From contig CAVSKO010000002.1 of assembly GCA_963728545.1 (NCBI GenBank), forward strand, positions 3,658,001 to 3,722,000: 64,000 nt of DNA. The letters are read 5' to 3'. The DNA comes from DASUNP01 sp963728545 (lineage in GTDB: Bacteria > Acidobacteriota > Blastocatellia > UBA7656). The notes under the pieces were generated by a model, which searched no databases, had not been told where the DNA came from, and saw only the letters and a program-made list of their open reading frames with translations. This document shows positions 7,559-13,786 of this stretch, in pieces. The first letter of the stretch is position 1. Each line of letters starts with the position of its first letter. The translations under genes were made by a program, and so were the position numbers.

Positions 7559-7783
7559 ATGGGCAAGTACCCCGTACTAAAACCTAAAGAAGTCGTAGCT
7601 ATTTTGGAAAAGCTAGGATTTATAGAAGTCCGCCAGCGTGGCTCTCACAAACAGTTTCGCCATTCAGATGGACGATGCACGACCGTACCATTTCACGCAG
7701 GCAGGGACATTTCGCCAATACTTCTTCGGCAGATAGCAAAAGATGTTGGGCTTACTATAGAAGAGTTACTCAAGAACAAATGA
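7559..7783 (+). CDS. hicA: HicA-type mRNA interferase toxin
   Basis: 74 residues with the dsRBD-like HicA fold. The catalytic His30 sits in the conserved RGSHKQF motif, followed by TTVPFHAGRDISPILLRQIAKDVGL, typical of the family. HicA cleaves mRNA and tmRNA in a ribosome-independent way. Starts 3 bases after hicB. Cassette ends TTAGACGC and GCGTCTAA. Confidence 0.92.
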   Translation: MGKYPVLKPKEVVAILEKLGFIEVRQRGSHKQFRHSDGRCTTVPFHAGRDISPILLRQIAKDVGLTIEELLKNK

Positions 7784-7802
7784 CCGTTAGATGGTAAGCC
7801 GC

Positions 7803-7894
7803 GTCTAACAAACGCATGCAACGGAGGCCGCGAAGCGAGTTTCGAATGTATTCTCCAATGCCGTTCGCGGCCCCGCTGATGCGAGACGTTAGAC
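7803..7894 (+). repeat. attC site 13 (forward)
   Basis: R'' GTCTAAC at 7803-7809, R' GTTAGAC at 7888-7894. Confidence 0.9.
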
Positions 7895-7942
7895 GCTTGC
7901 ATGTCACTAGCGAGCAATCCTCTTGATATATGGATGCACTCG

Positions 7943-7948
7943 TATAAT
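7943..7948 (+). promoter_or_regulatory. candidate -10 box
   Basis: TATAAT 21 bases before the ATG at 7969, within the 5' part of the cassette. The -35 region is unclear. Confidence 0.45.
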
Positions 7949-7968
7949 AATTCGCAGTGAGGATTATT

Positions 7969-8121
7969 ATGAGAAACAAACAACAAATCTCATCGGCGGT
8001 TGTTACGAAGAAGCCTCCCAAGAAGGAAGTTTCAGACGCGGAATTTCGCCTTAAATTGAAGAACATTTCCCAATGGAGGAAACAACGCCTTGCCGAGCTT
8101 CGCGCCAAGAATTCGCGTTGA
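7969..8121 (+). CDS. small basic protein, first gene of a two-gene module
   Basis: 50 residues, Lys/Arg-rich, no known family. It contains KKPPKKE (about 14-20) and ends AKNSR. GAGGATTATT precedes the ATG. Its last 32 bases overlap, in another frame, the start of the next gene. The arrangement matches the pair at 44410-44854: a 46-residue basic protein with RPPKEK, also ending in GSR, overlapping a homologous second gene. An antitoxin or chaperone-like partner is a guess from size and overlap. Confidence 0.6.
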   Translation: MRNKQQISSAVVTKKPPKKEVSDAEFRLKLKNISQWRKQRLAELRAKNSR

Positions 8122-8437
8122 GGTATACGTTCCGGTTCGATACGAGTTTGCCTATCAGGATACACTTGCCTGGATCATCCGAGAATTCACAGAGCTACGT
8201 GGCGGATGTACAGTGATCGAGAATTCCAGCGGATATTATCTCTCTACTGCCAATGAGATCATTGATGATCGCGTGAGCATAATCTATAGCGATTTCCCTA
8301 TGAACTGGAGTAAGCGTGCTGATCGCAATGAGGTAACGAAATACTGTGCTGAACTACAGAAGTTCTTGCTTGAGAACCTATGGGAGGAAGAAGTGATTTT
8401 GATTGTTGCTTATCCAGTATCACACAGTAGTCTGTAA
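8090..8437 (+). CDS. conserved small protein, second gene of a two-gene module
   Basis: 115 residues, no recognised family. It starts at a TTG (8090) with GGAGGA upstream. Similar by eye to the protein at 44522-44854: both have (R/V)RVEV(Y/F)(V/I)P near the start, GGCTV near residue 40, G-x-Y, then D-(R/K)-V-x-(I/L)-(I/L)-x-(S/T)-D-x-P-x-N-W, and end with V(I/A)ILI..AVYPV or VAYPV. The protein at 35924-36244 looks like a more distant relative. Each copy is alone with a small upstream partner in one cassette, which fits a toxin-antitoxin-like or self-contained two-protein system. Confidence 0.65.
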   Translation: MPSFAPRIRVEVYVPVRYEFAYQDTLAWIIREFTELRGGCTVIENSSGYYLSTANEIIDDRVSIIYSDFPMNWSKRADRNEVTKYCAELQKFLLENLWEEEVILIVAYPVSHSSL

Positions 8438-8487
8438 TACTGATCAACACTACAGCAGAAACAAAAGATACCGTGCAGCAACCCCGC

Positions 8488-8580
8488 GTCTAACAAGCGC
8501 ATGCAACGGAGGCCGCGAAGGGAATTTCGTATCGTAGTTTGATTGCTACGTCGCGGCCCCGCTGATGCACATCGTTAGAC
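8488..8580 (+). repeat. attC site 14 (forward)
   Basis: R'' GTCTAAC at 8488-8494, R' GTTAGAC at 8574-8580. Confidence 0.9.
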
Positions 8581-8620
8581 CGCTGAGTAAGCCAGCAGGT
8601 ACAATGAAGCACTCTGATCT

Positions 8621-8693
8621 ATGACAATACAGAAGCTGGAGGATTTCGATCACATCATACAACAAGCAGAATTGCACAGATTCTTTAAGGAGA
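8621..8693 (+). pseudogene. cassette gene truncated by IS66
   Basis: Only the first 24 codons remain (MTIQKLEDFDHIIQQAEL then HRFFKE) before the IS66 left end at 8694. The frame then runs into the element and stops at 8762-8764. The remainder is not found beyond the element, so the insertion was accompanied by deletion or inversion. Family not recognisable. Confidence 0.6.
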
Positions 8694-10137
8694 GTAACTG
8701 TTCAGACTCTGATGCGGGGATGAGGCTTGGGCTAGTTGACAACGGGTGTAAACTTCGTGCGTGATGCTCGACCTCCAACAGGCCACCCGCGAAGAACTGA
8801 TCCATCTCAACTTGCAGTTGGTCGCTCAACTTCAACTCTTACAAGAGCGCGTCAAGCAATTGGAAGCAGAATTAGAGTCTTTGCGCGGCGGTGGCTCCAA
8901 AAGCAATCCTCCAAGCTTCGTTAAGGCAAACCGCCCTGTTCGTGGTAAGAAAAAGAAGCGCAAGAAACGTGCGCACGGCTTCGCACGCAAGCTTGATGCT
9001 GCTACTGCGCGTGTCGAGCACTCCCTTGAGCAATGCCCACAGTGTCAGGTATCGCTCAGGGGGCGACGAGTGATCAAGTCTCGCCAGGTTATTGAGCTTC
9101 CACCAGTTCAAGCCCAGGTCGTAGAGCACATCCTTATAGAGCGTGGTTGCCCGAACTGCCACAAGCGGTGGGCACCACCGATGGATTTATCAACAGTAGC
9201 TGTAGGCTCTCAGCGTTTCGGTATCAGTGTGCAAGCTGAGGTGACGCTACTGCGTGAGCAATGCAGGCTTCCTTTTAGAGTTATACAAGACTATCTCCGC
9301 CACAGATTCGGCCTCAGAATAAGTGTCGGCAAGTTGGTAGCTTTAGTTGAGGGGGTGGCCCGAAGTGGCAAAGCGATAGTGGAAGGTTTCAAGCAGCAGA
9401 TTCGGGGTTCTCCCGTAGTAAATGGGGATGAAACGAGTTGGCGAGAAGATGGGCTAAACGGGTATGTGTGGAGTTTCTCGACCGACAAGATTAGGTACTA
9501 CATTTACCGCAAGAGTCGTTCGGCAACAGTAGTGAAAGAAGTCTTGGGCGAGGAGTTCGATGGTGTTTTAGTGAGTGATTTCTATGGCGGGTACAACGCG
9601 CATTTGGGGCTACATCAGCGATGCTGGATACACCTGCTGAGAGATATACACGAACTGAAGGAAAAGCATGCCGATGACAGGAAGTTGAAGAAGTGGGCAC
9701 AAGCAGTCAAAGCAATCTATGAGGGAGCAAAGCAGTATAAGGGGCCAAGCGCGAGGCTCGATGCGGTAGAGCAGAAACAGCAGCGAGTAAAGCGGCAGCG
9801 AGAGTATGAGCAAGAGTTGATGAGAGTGTGCCGACCGCACCTAAAGAAGAAGAGACTACAGAGCAGGCTTTGCGAAAGAATAGAGCGGTTCCTACCAGAA
9901 TTGTTTATGTTTGTGGCAGACGCAAGAGTGCCCTCAGACAATAATGCAGCAGAGCGGAGTGTGAGACATCTAGTGGTGAGTCGCAAGATCAGCGGAGGGA
10001 CGAGGTCGGAGAAAGGAAGTGAGAACCAAGAGTATACTGGCATCACTGTTCGGCACATGGAGACTGCGACAGGTCAATTTCTATCAATCCTGTCTGGATT
10101 TACTTACAGCAAACAATCCGACACTCTGAACAGTTAC
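8694..10137 (+). mobile_element. IS66-family insertion sequence, single-gene type
   Basis: Terminal inverted repeats GTAACTGTTCAGA (8694-8706) and TCTGAACAGTTAC (10125-10137). It contains only a TnpC-like transposase, with no tnpA or tnpB, as in the ISBst12-like branch of IS66. No 8-bp target duplication is seen (flanks TAAGGAGA and GGGTAAAG), which fits a rearrangement at this end: the block to the right is inverted relative to the block on the left. Confidence 0.9.
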
Positions 10138-10143
10138 GGGTAA
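8764..10143 (+). CDS. tnpC: IS66-family transposase (TnpC-like)
   Basis: 459 residues. The N-terminal leucine-rich coiled coil (QLLQERVKQLEAELESL) and basic KKKKRKKRA stretch are followed by zinc-binding CPQCQ and CPNCHKRW pairs. The DDE core follows: NGDETSWREDG (first Asp), VLVSDFYGGYN (second Asp) and DNNAAERSVRHLVV (Glu). It catalyses transposition of the IS. The stop codon (10141-10143) lies just outside the right inverted repeat, so the C-terminus borrows flanking DNA. An in-frame GTG at 8761 is an alternative start. Confidence 0.92.
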   Translation: MLDLQQATREELIHLNLQLVAQLQLLQERVKQLEAELESLRGGGSKSNPPSFVKANRPVRGKKKKRKKRAHGFARKLDAATARVEHSLEQCPQCQVSLRGRRVIKSRQVIELPPVQAQVVEHILIERGCPNCHKRWAPPMDLSTVAVGSQRFGISVQAEVTLLREQCRLPFRVIQDYLRHRFGLRISVGKLVALVEGVARSGKAIVEGFKQQIRGSPVVNGDETSWREDGLNGYVWSFSTDKIRYYIYRKSRSATVVKEVLGEEFDGVLVSDFYGGYNAHLGLHQRCWIHLLRDIHELKEKHADDRKLKKWAQAVKAIYEGAKQYKGPSARLDAVEQKQQRVKRQREYEQELMRVCRPHLKKKRLQSRLCERIERFLPELFMFVADARVPSDNNAAERSVRHLVVSRKISGGTRSEKGSENQEYTGITVRHMETATGQFLSILSGFTYSKQSDTLNSYG

Positions 10144-10874
10144 AGCGTGTTGTTGAGGGTTGAGGACTTGTCTGTTATACTTGACCTCACCTGTGCCTGC
10201 TTGCCTTGATCCACTTTGTCATGTATTTCAACTTTAGGCTTTTCTGCATTGTCTTTCGGATTATTCTGTGGATTGTTTTGCGTGTAGCTTCCAATGAAGA
10301 AGCGTGTAAGCCTATCGTTCTTCTTTTGTGCAATCCTCTTCGGTATCAAGAATGCCAATATATCAAAAACGAATAAGGAAGCAAGTAATATGAGAAGCAA
10401 AAAACCAACTAAACGAAATGGTACAAGTAAAAAAAAGCAAGCAGAGAGAATTGCCAAAGCTGTGAATCCAAGATTTGCAATTATCGCAAATCTTGGTCGA
10501 ACATGATGAAACTCAATGAACTCCTCCCACCAACAAAATTCCTCTGTATTTTGAGGCTCACTTCTGGATATGGGGTCTATCTGAGCTTTCCTTTTTAATA
10601 TTGGCTCTATGTATTCTTGACAGTAACGTCCAATCCTTCTTATTGAAATGCTATAGTTGATAATGAGCAAATCAAAGAAGATTGATGCAAAGGCAGGAAT
10701 GGCCATTAATTCTTTAGGAACCTTGTCTATATTTGCGGCTATAAGCCCTATACCCGTGCTGACGAATGTGATTTTAAAGCCTATTACTTGAGTTCGCATC
10801 CGGTGACCCTCTAAGGTTTCTTTCCCCAATTCAGTCATCAATTCCCAAGCGCGCTTGAACTCTTTCTTAGCCAT
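10134..10874 (-). CDS. multi-spanning membrane protein, C-terminus cut by IS66
   Basis: 246 residues in the present frame. An amphipathic N-terminus is followed by two hydrophobic segments (about 30-48 and 56-75), a soluble stretch with WWEEF, and two more segments (about 132-152 and 155-175). The Asn/Lys-rich tail follows. The last residues come from the IS66 end, so the native C-terminus is lost. No family recognised; topology suggests four transmembrane helices. It belongs to an inverted cassette and starts TTAGACGC on the minus strand. Confidence 0.6.
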   Translation of the reverse strand: MAKKEFKRAWELMTELGKETLEGHRMRTQVIGFKITFVSTGIGLIAANIDKVPKELMAIPAFASIFFDLLIINYSISIRRIGRYCQEYIEPILKRKAQIDPISRSEPQNTEEFCWWEEFIEFHHVRPRFAIIANLGFTALAILSACFFLLVPFRLVGFLLLILLASLFVFDILAFLIPKRIAQKKNDRLTRFFIGSYTQNNPQNNPKDNAEKPKVEIHDKVDQGKQAQVRSSITDKSSTLNNTLYP

Positions 10875-11006
10875 AGTTACCTCACGATAAGTAATTTATT
10901 CACCAAATTGCTGGTGAAGATCATCAAAAGCATAGACGTAATACAGGGGAGAATCCTTACAGAATTTATTCAGTCAAAGATTAAAGATTTCAGTTATGTG
11001 GCAAGC

Positions 11007-11098
11007 GTCTAACGACTCGCATCAGCGGGGCCGCGCCGTACACTCATCGAAGCAGGCGAAGTTCGCTTCGCGGCCTCCGCTGCATGCGCTTGTTAGGC
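11007..11098 (-). repeat. attC site 15 (inverted)
   Basis: On the minus strand R'' GCCTAAC (11092-11098) and R' GTTAGAC (11007-11013). The arm with extra bases is on the right, proving the reversed orientation. Confidence 0.9.
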
Positions 11099-11155
11099 GC
11101 GATGTCCGTGACATATTTCCTTTACAAAGGCAGCGTTTTACCCCCCTTGAGCCGA

Positions 11156-11644
11156 TTAATCCAAACTGATTTCACGTAACGTGTAACTAAATCTATAACG
11201 ACTCCCTTCACCCTTCATTACTACAACGTCTATCCATCCATAAGTGTTATCCCCTTCGTAGCCATAGTAGAAGGCTGATCCGAATACACCGGCACCTCCA
11301 ACTCTGACGCCGCTACTTATGATCTCCTTCTCAATTTCTGCTTTCAACTTATTCATAAAATCGGCTTCATCGAAGCTCTCACCTTCTTTAACCTGGCAGT
11401 TTAAAGCAGACTGCTGCGTAAAAACATCCATCTTATCCTTGGCTGAGACTCCCCCGTCGCTAGTTCCGAAAGTCCCTGAACATTGAAGGGTTTTCGTAGG
11501 TATTCTATTGATCGTGTTATACAAAGAGAATTCTGTGTAAAACTTACTCCTTAATATCTGCTGAGGCGTTGATTGATTTGACGTGAAACGACAAGCACTC
11601 ACTAGAATCGTAGTGAGGATGATTGCGAGTATTATCCTTTGCAT
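11156..11644 (-). CDS. lipoprotein of unknown function
   Basis: 162 residues from the ATG at 11644 (a GTG at 11665 is possible). MQRIILAIILTTILVSAC is a clear lipoprotein signal with lipobox VSAC. The mature part has Cys pairs (LQCSG, LNCQV), an acidic helix EADFMNKLKAEIEKEI, and a Gly-rich segment GVRVGGAGVFGS. No family recognised. Its cassette (TTAGGCGC ... GCGCCTAA on the minus strand) has a 5' region similar to that of the lipoprotein cassette at 20524, suggesting a shared promoter or common origin. Confidence 0.7.
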   Translation of the reverse strand: MQRIILAIILTTILVSACRFTSNQSTPQQILRSKFYTEFSLYNTINRIPTKTLQCSGTFGTSDGGVSAKDKMDVFTQQSALNCQVKEGESFDEADFMNKLKAEIEKEIISSGVRVGGAGVFGSAFYYGYEGDNTYGWIDVVVMKGEGSRYRFSYTLREISLD

Positions 11645-11814
11645 AATCCTTGGCTTTCCTTTCACTCAATTTGCTCCGTAGCGTAATGCGCCAACTACTT
11701 GTTTAGTGGTAAAAGCGTTCTTGACACCACCTCATTAGTTATAGACGTAGTTCGTCAGAAGAATTACGCATGATTCACACGGTCAGTAATCTCAATGCAA
11801 TTGTACGAACAAGC

Positions 11815-11908
11815 GCCTAACGGACTGCGCATTATCGGGGCCGCGAGCCGCACTTATAGATTGATGCGAAACTCGCTTCGCGGCCTCCGTTGCATGCGCT
11901 TGTTATGC
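11815..11908 (-). repeat. attC site 16 (inverted)
   Basis: Minus-strand R'' GCATAAC (11902-11908) and R' GTTAGGC (11815-11821); common-family arms. Confidence 0.88.
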
Positions 11909-12067
11909 CTGCCCTGCTAGATAGCTGCGCCGTGGCTGATAAGCCACCGTCGCGCTCGCGCCGTGCTTGTTCTGCCCTCGCATTAGCTTGCTTCTGCCGA
12001 TCTGTGGCGCGGGCGCGACTTCGCGCAGCGTCGGGATAATCACCACGTTTCGCTGAGGAGGCATAAC
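11903..12067 (-). repeat. structured non-coding cassette, copy 6 (inverted)
   Basis: Reads on the minus strand like copy 2: P1 GCTGCGCG with GGCGCAGC, P2 GTCGCGCCCGCGCC with GGCGCGAGCGCGAC, P3 GTGGCTTATCAGCCAC. It sits at an orientation switch: an inverted attC is on its left and a forward attC on its right, sharing the GCATAAC/GTTATGC core. Confidence 0.78.
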
Positions 12068-12152
12068 AAACGCATGCAGCGGAGGCCGCGAAGCGAGTTT
12101 CGCATCAATCTATAAGTGCGGCTCGCGGCCCCGCTGATGCGCAGCGTTAGAC
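12061..12152 (+). repeat. attC site 17 (forward)
   Basis: R'' GCATAAC at 12061-12067, R' GTTAGAC at 12146-12152. It is the first forward site after the inverted block. Confidence 0.9.
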
Positions 12153-12221
12153 CGCTCGAAATGTATGCGGAAAGGATGCTAGTATTCTGGTTCGGTAAAC
12201 ATCCTTTACGAGGAACTGAGT

Positions 12222-12518
12222 TTGAAACTCTATGAGGTTATTTGGAAGGAACGCTTTGTTGAAAAGATTGCTGACAAACACACGGTCACTATTGAGGAGG
12301 TAGAGGAAGTATTATTCTCTAGTCCTCACGTCCGAAAGGCTGAAAAGGGCCGAGTCAAGGGCGAAGACTTATACGTTGCATATGGACAAACAGATGCTGG
12401 TAGGTATTTGGTTGTATTCTTCATTCGCAAACGCCGGGCGGCTGCACTACCAATATCGGCCCGTGATATGACCAGACCGGAGCAAAGGTATTACAATGCG
12501 CAAAAAGAAGCAGATTGA
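12222..12518 (+). CDS. BrnT-like toxin
   Basis: 98 residues. It has the BrnT RelE-like core pattern: W-(K)-ERFVEKIADKH near the start, E-EVLFSSPHVRKAE in the middle, then YGQTDAGRYLVVFF and ISARDMTRPEQRYY at the end, the conserved G-x-T-x-x-G-R-x-L and SAR-(D/x)-M boxes. In characterised members the protein is a ribonuclease that blocks translation. TTG start with GAGG upstream. It overlaps the next gene by 23 bases; homologous pair at 43061-43595. Confidence 0.78.
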   Translation: MKLYEVIWKERFVEKIADKHTVTIEEVEEVLFSSPHVRKAEKGRVKGEDLYVAYGQTDAGRYLVVFFIRKRRAAALPISARDMTRPEQRYYNAQKEAD

Positions 12519-12765
12519 TCCGATACCAGAAGAATTTGCAAGCTATGAAGAGGCAGCAGAGTTTTGGGATAGACACGATACAACTGATTACCCAAATGCC
12601 TTCCGCAGGGTAGAAGTCCAGAGTGAACTGAGAAAGCGACACACCGAAATAGAGATTGATGCAGATGTAATTAAGGTGCTGCGTGCGCAAGCGCGTCGAA
12701 AAGGGGTAACTCCAAGTCACTTAGCCAGCGACATTTTGCGTCAGAGGCTCACAACTCATAAATGA
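12496..12765 (+). CDS. RHH/CopG-like antitoxin, BrnA position
   Basis: 89 residues. The N-terminal region PIPEEFASYEEAAEFWDRHDTTDY matches the family of antitoxins paired with BrnT-like toxins. The C-terminal EIEIDADVIKVLRAQARRKG then TPSHLASDILRQRL looks like a ribbon-helix-helix strand and two helices. Expected to bind the toxin and the operon DNA. Overlaps the toxin gene, so translation is coupled. Cassette ends TTAGACCGC and GCGGTCTAA. Confidence 0.75.
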   Translation: MRKKKQIDPIPEEFASYEEAAEFWDRHDTTDYPNAFRRVEVQSELRKRHTEIEIDADVIKVLRAQARRKGVTPSHLASDILRQRLTTHK

Positions 12766-12773
12766 TGGTCGCG

Positions 12774-12866
12774 GTCTAACAAGCGCATGCAGTGGAGCGC
12801 GGCGCGCGAGTCTCGCATTAGTCCATCAGTGTACTGCGCCGCGCCCACTGATGCGAGTCGTTGGGC
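12774..12866 (+). repeat. attC site 18 (forward)
   Basis: R'' GTCTAAC at 12774-12780, R' GTTGGGC at 12860-12866; arms of the CAGTGGAGCGCGGCG family. Confidence 0.9.
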
Positions 12867-12879
12867 GTACTGAATGCGC

Positions 12880-12885
12880 TATAAT
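12880..12885 (+). promoter_or_regulatory. candidate -10 box
   Basis: TATAAT 26 bases before the GTG start at 12912, in the short 5' part of the cassette. Confidence 0.45.
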
Positions 12886-12911
12886 AAACGATCATCGCAA
12901 GGAGATTTGCC

Positions 12912-13595
12912 GTGCCACGAAGAAAAGAATCAAAAGGCCATTGCAGCTACTGCGGCCAAGAGATGACCAAAGGCAAAATGACAAGACACCTGTCTAGCTG
13001 TCTCCAACGCCAAGAGGTCATAGCCAAAGGCGGGCGGAGGAAAGGCAAAAGTGAAAAGCTATACCATCTGCGCGTACAGGATACTTGGCGAGGCGAATTC
13101 TGGCTAGATTTGGAAATGCGCGGCTCCGCAAACTTGGAAGTCTTAGATGCCTATTTGCGTGCTATCTGGTTGGAATGCTGCGGCCATATGAGTCAGTTCT
13201 CGATAGGAGGCTGGCGAGGAGATGAGATACCGAAGAAAACGATTGCAGAGAAGGCATTTGAGCCTGGGATTGAACTCACTCATATCTATGACTTCGGGAC
13301 ATCATCCGAGACGCTGATAAAAGTGGTGGGAGTACGAGAGGGGAAGCCCGCGACTTCTCACCCCATAATGCTTATGGCGCGGAATGTGATACCAGAAGCC
13401 AAGTGTATAGAGTGCGAGGAGGAAGCCAGATGGTTGTGCAATGAGTGCCTAATTGAAGAAGATGTATGGGGCGTATTATGCGAAGAACATGCGGAAAGAC
13501 ACCCGCACGATGGCTATGGGGAGCCAGTGCCAATAGTGAATTCACCGAGACTGGGGATGTGTGGATACGAAGGGCCAGCAGAACCGCCTTATTGA
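12912..13595 (+). CDS. pRiA4b ORF-3-like protein with zinc-binding ends
   Basis: 227 residues. N-terminal CSYCGQEMTKGKMTRHLSSC is a zinc-finger-like C2HC unit. Residues about 50-165 resemble the plasmid pRiA4b ORF-3 family core (YHLRVQ, LEVLDAYLRAIWLECCGH, LTHIYDFG). The C-terminal part (about 168-205) has CIECEEEARWLC, then CLIEE and CEEHAERH, a second Cys/His cluster. GTG start with AAGGAG upstream. Function of the family is unknown. Cassette ends TTGGGCGTACTG and CAGTACGCCCAA pair over 12 bases. Confidence 0.75.
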   Translation: MPRRKESKGHCSYCGQEMTKGKMTRHLSSCLQRQEVIAKGGRRKGKSEKLYHLRVQDTWRGEFWLDLEMRGSANLEVLDAYLRAIWLECCGHMSQFSIGGWRGDEIPKKTIAEKAFEPGIELTHIYDFGTSSETLIKVVGVREGKPATSHPIMLMARNVIPEAKCIECEEEARWLCNECLIEEDVWGVLCEEHAERHPHDGYGEPVPIVNSPRLGMCGYEGPAEPPY

Positions 13596-13617
13596 TGCGG
13601 TTGACGTAAGCCAGTAC

Positions 13618-13710
13618 GCCCAACAAAGGCATGCACCGGAGCCGCGCAAGCGAGTTTCGTATCGTTCCTTCGGTGTTCTGTGCGCGGCCCGGTGATGCCA
13701 GCCGTTAGGT
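13618..13710 (+). repeat. attC site 19 (forward)
   Basis: R'' GCCCAAC at 13618-13624, R' GTTAGGT at 13704-13710. Arms of a third family (ATGCACCGGAGCCGCGC with GCGCGGCCCGGTGATGC). Confidence 0.9.
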
Positions 13711-13786
13711 GGCTTCGCGCAGTGCAACAGTATGTACAAGTATTTATGATTTACCCATCACTAAATGATAGAATTCTTCTCATACT

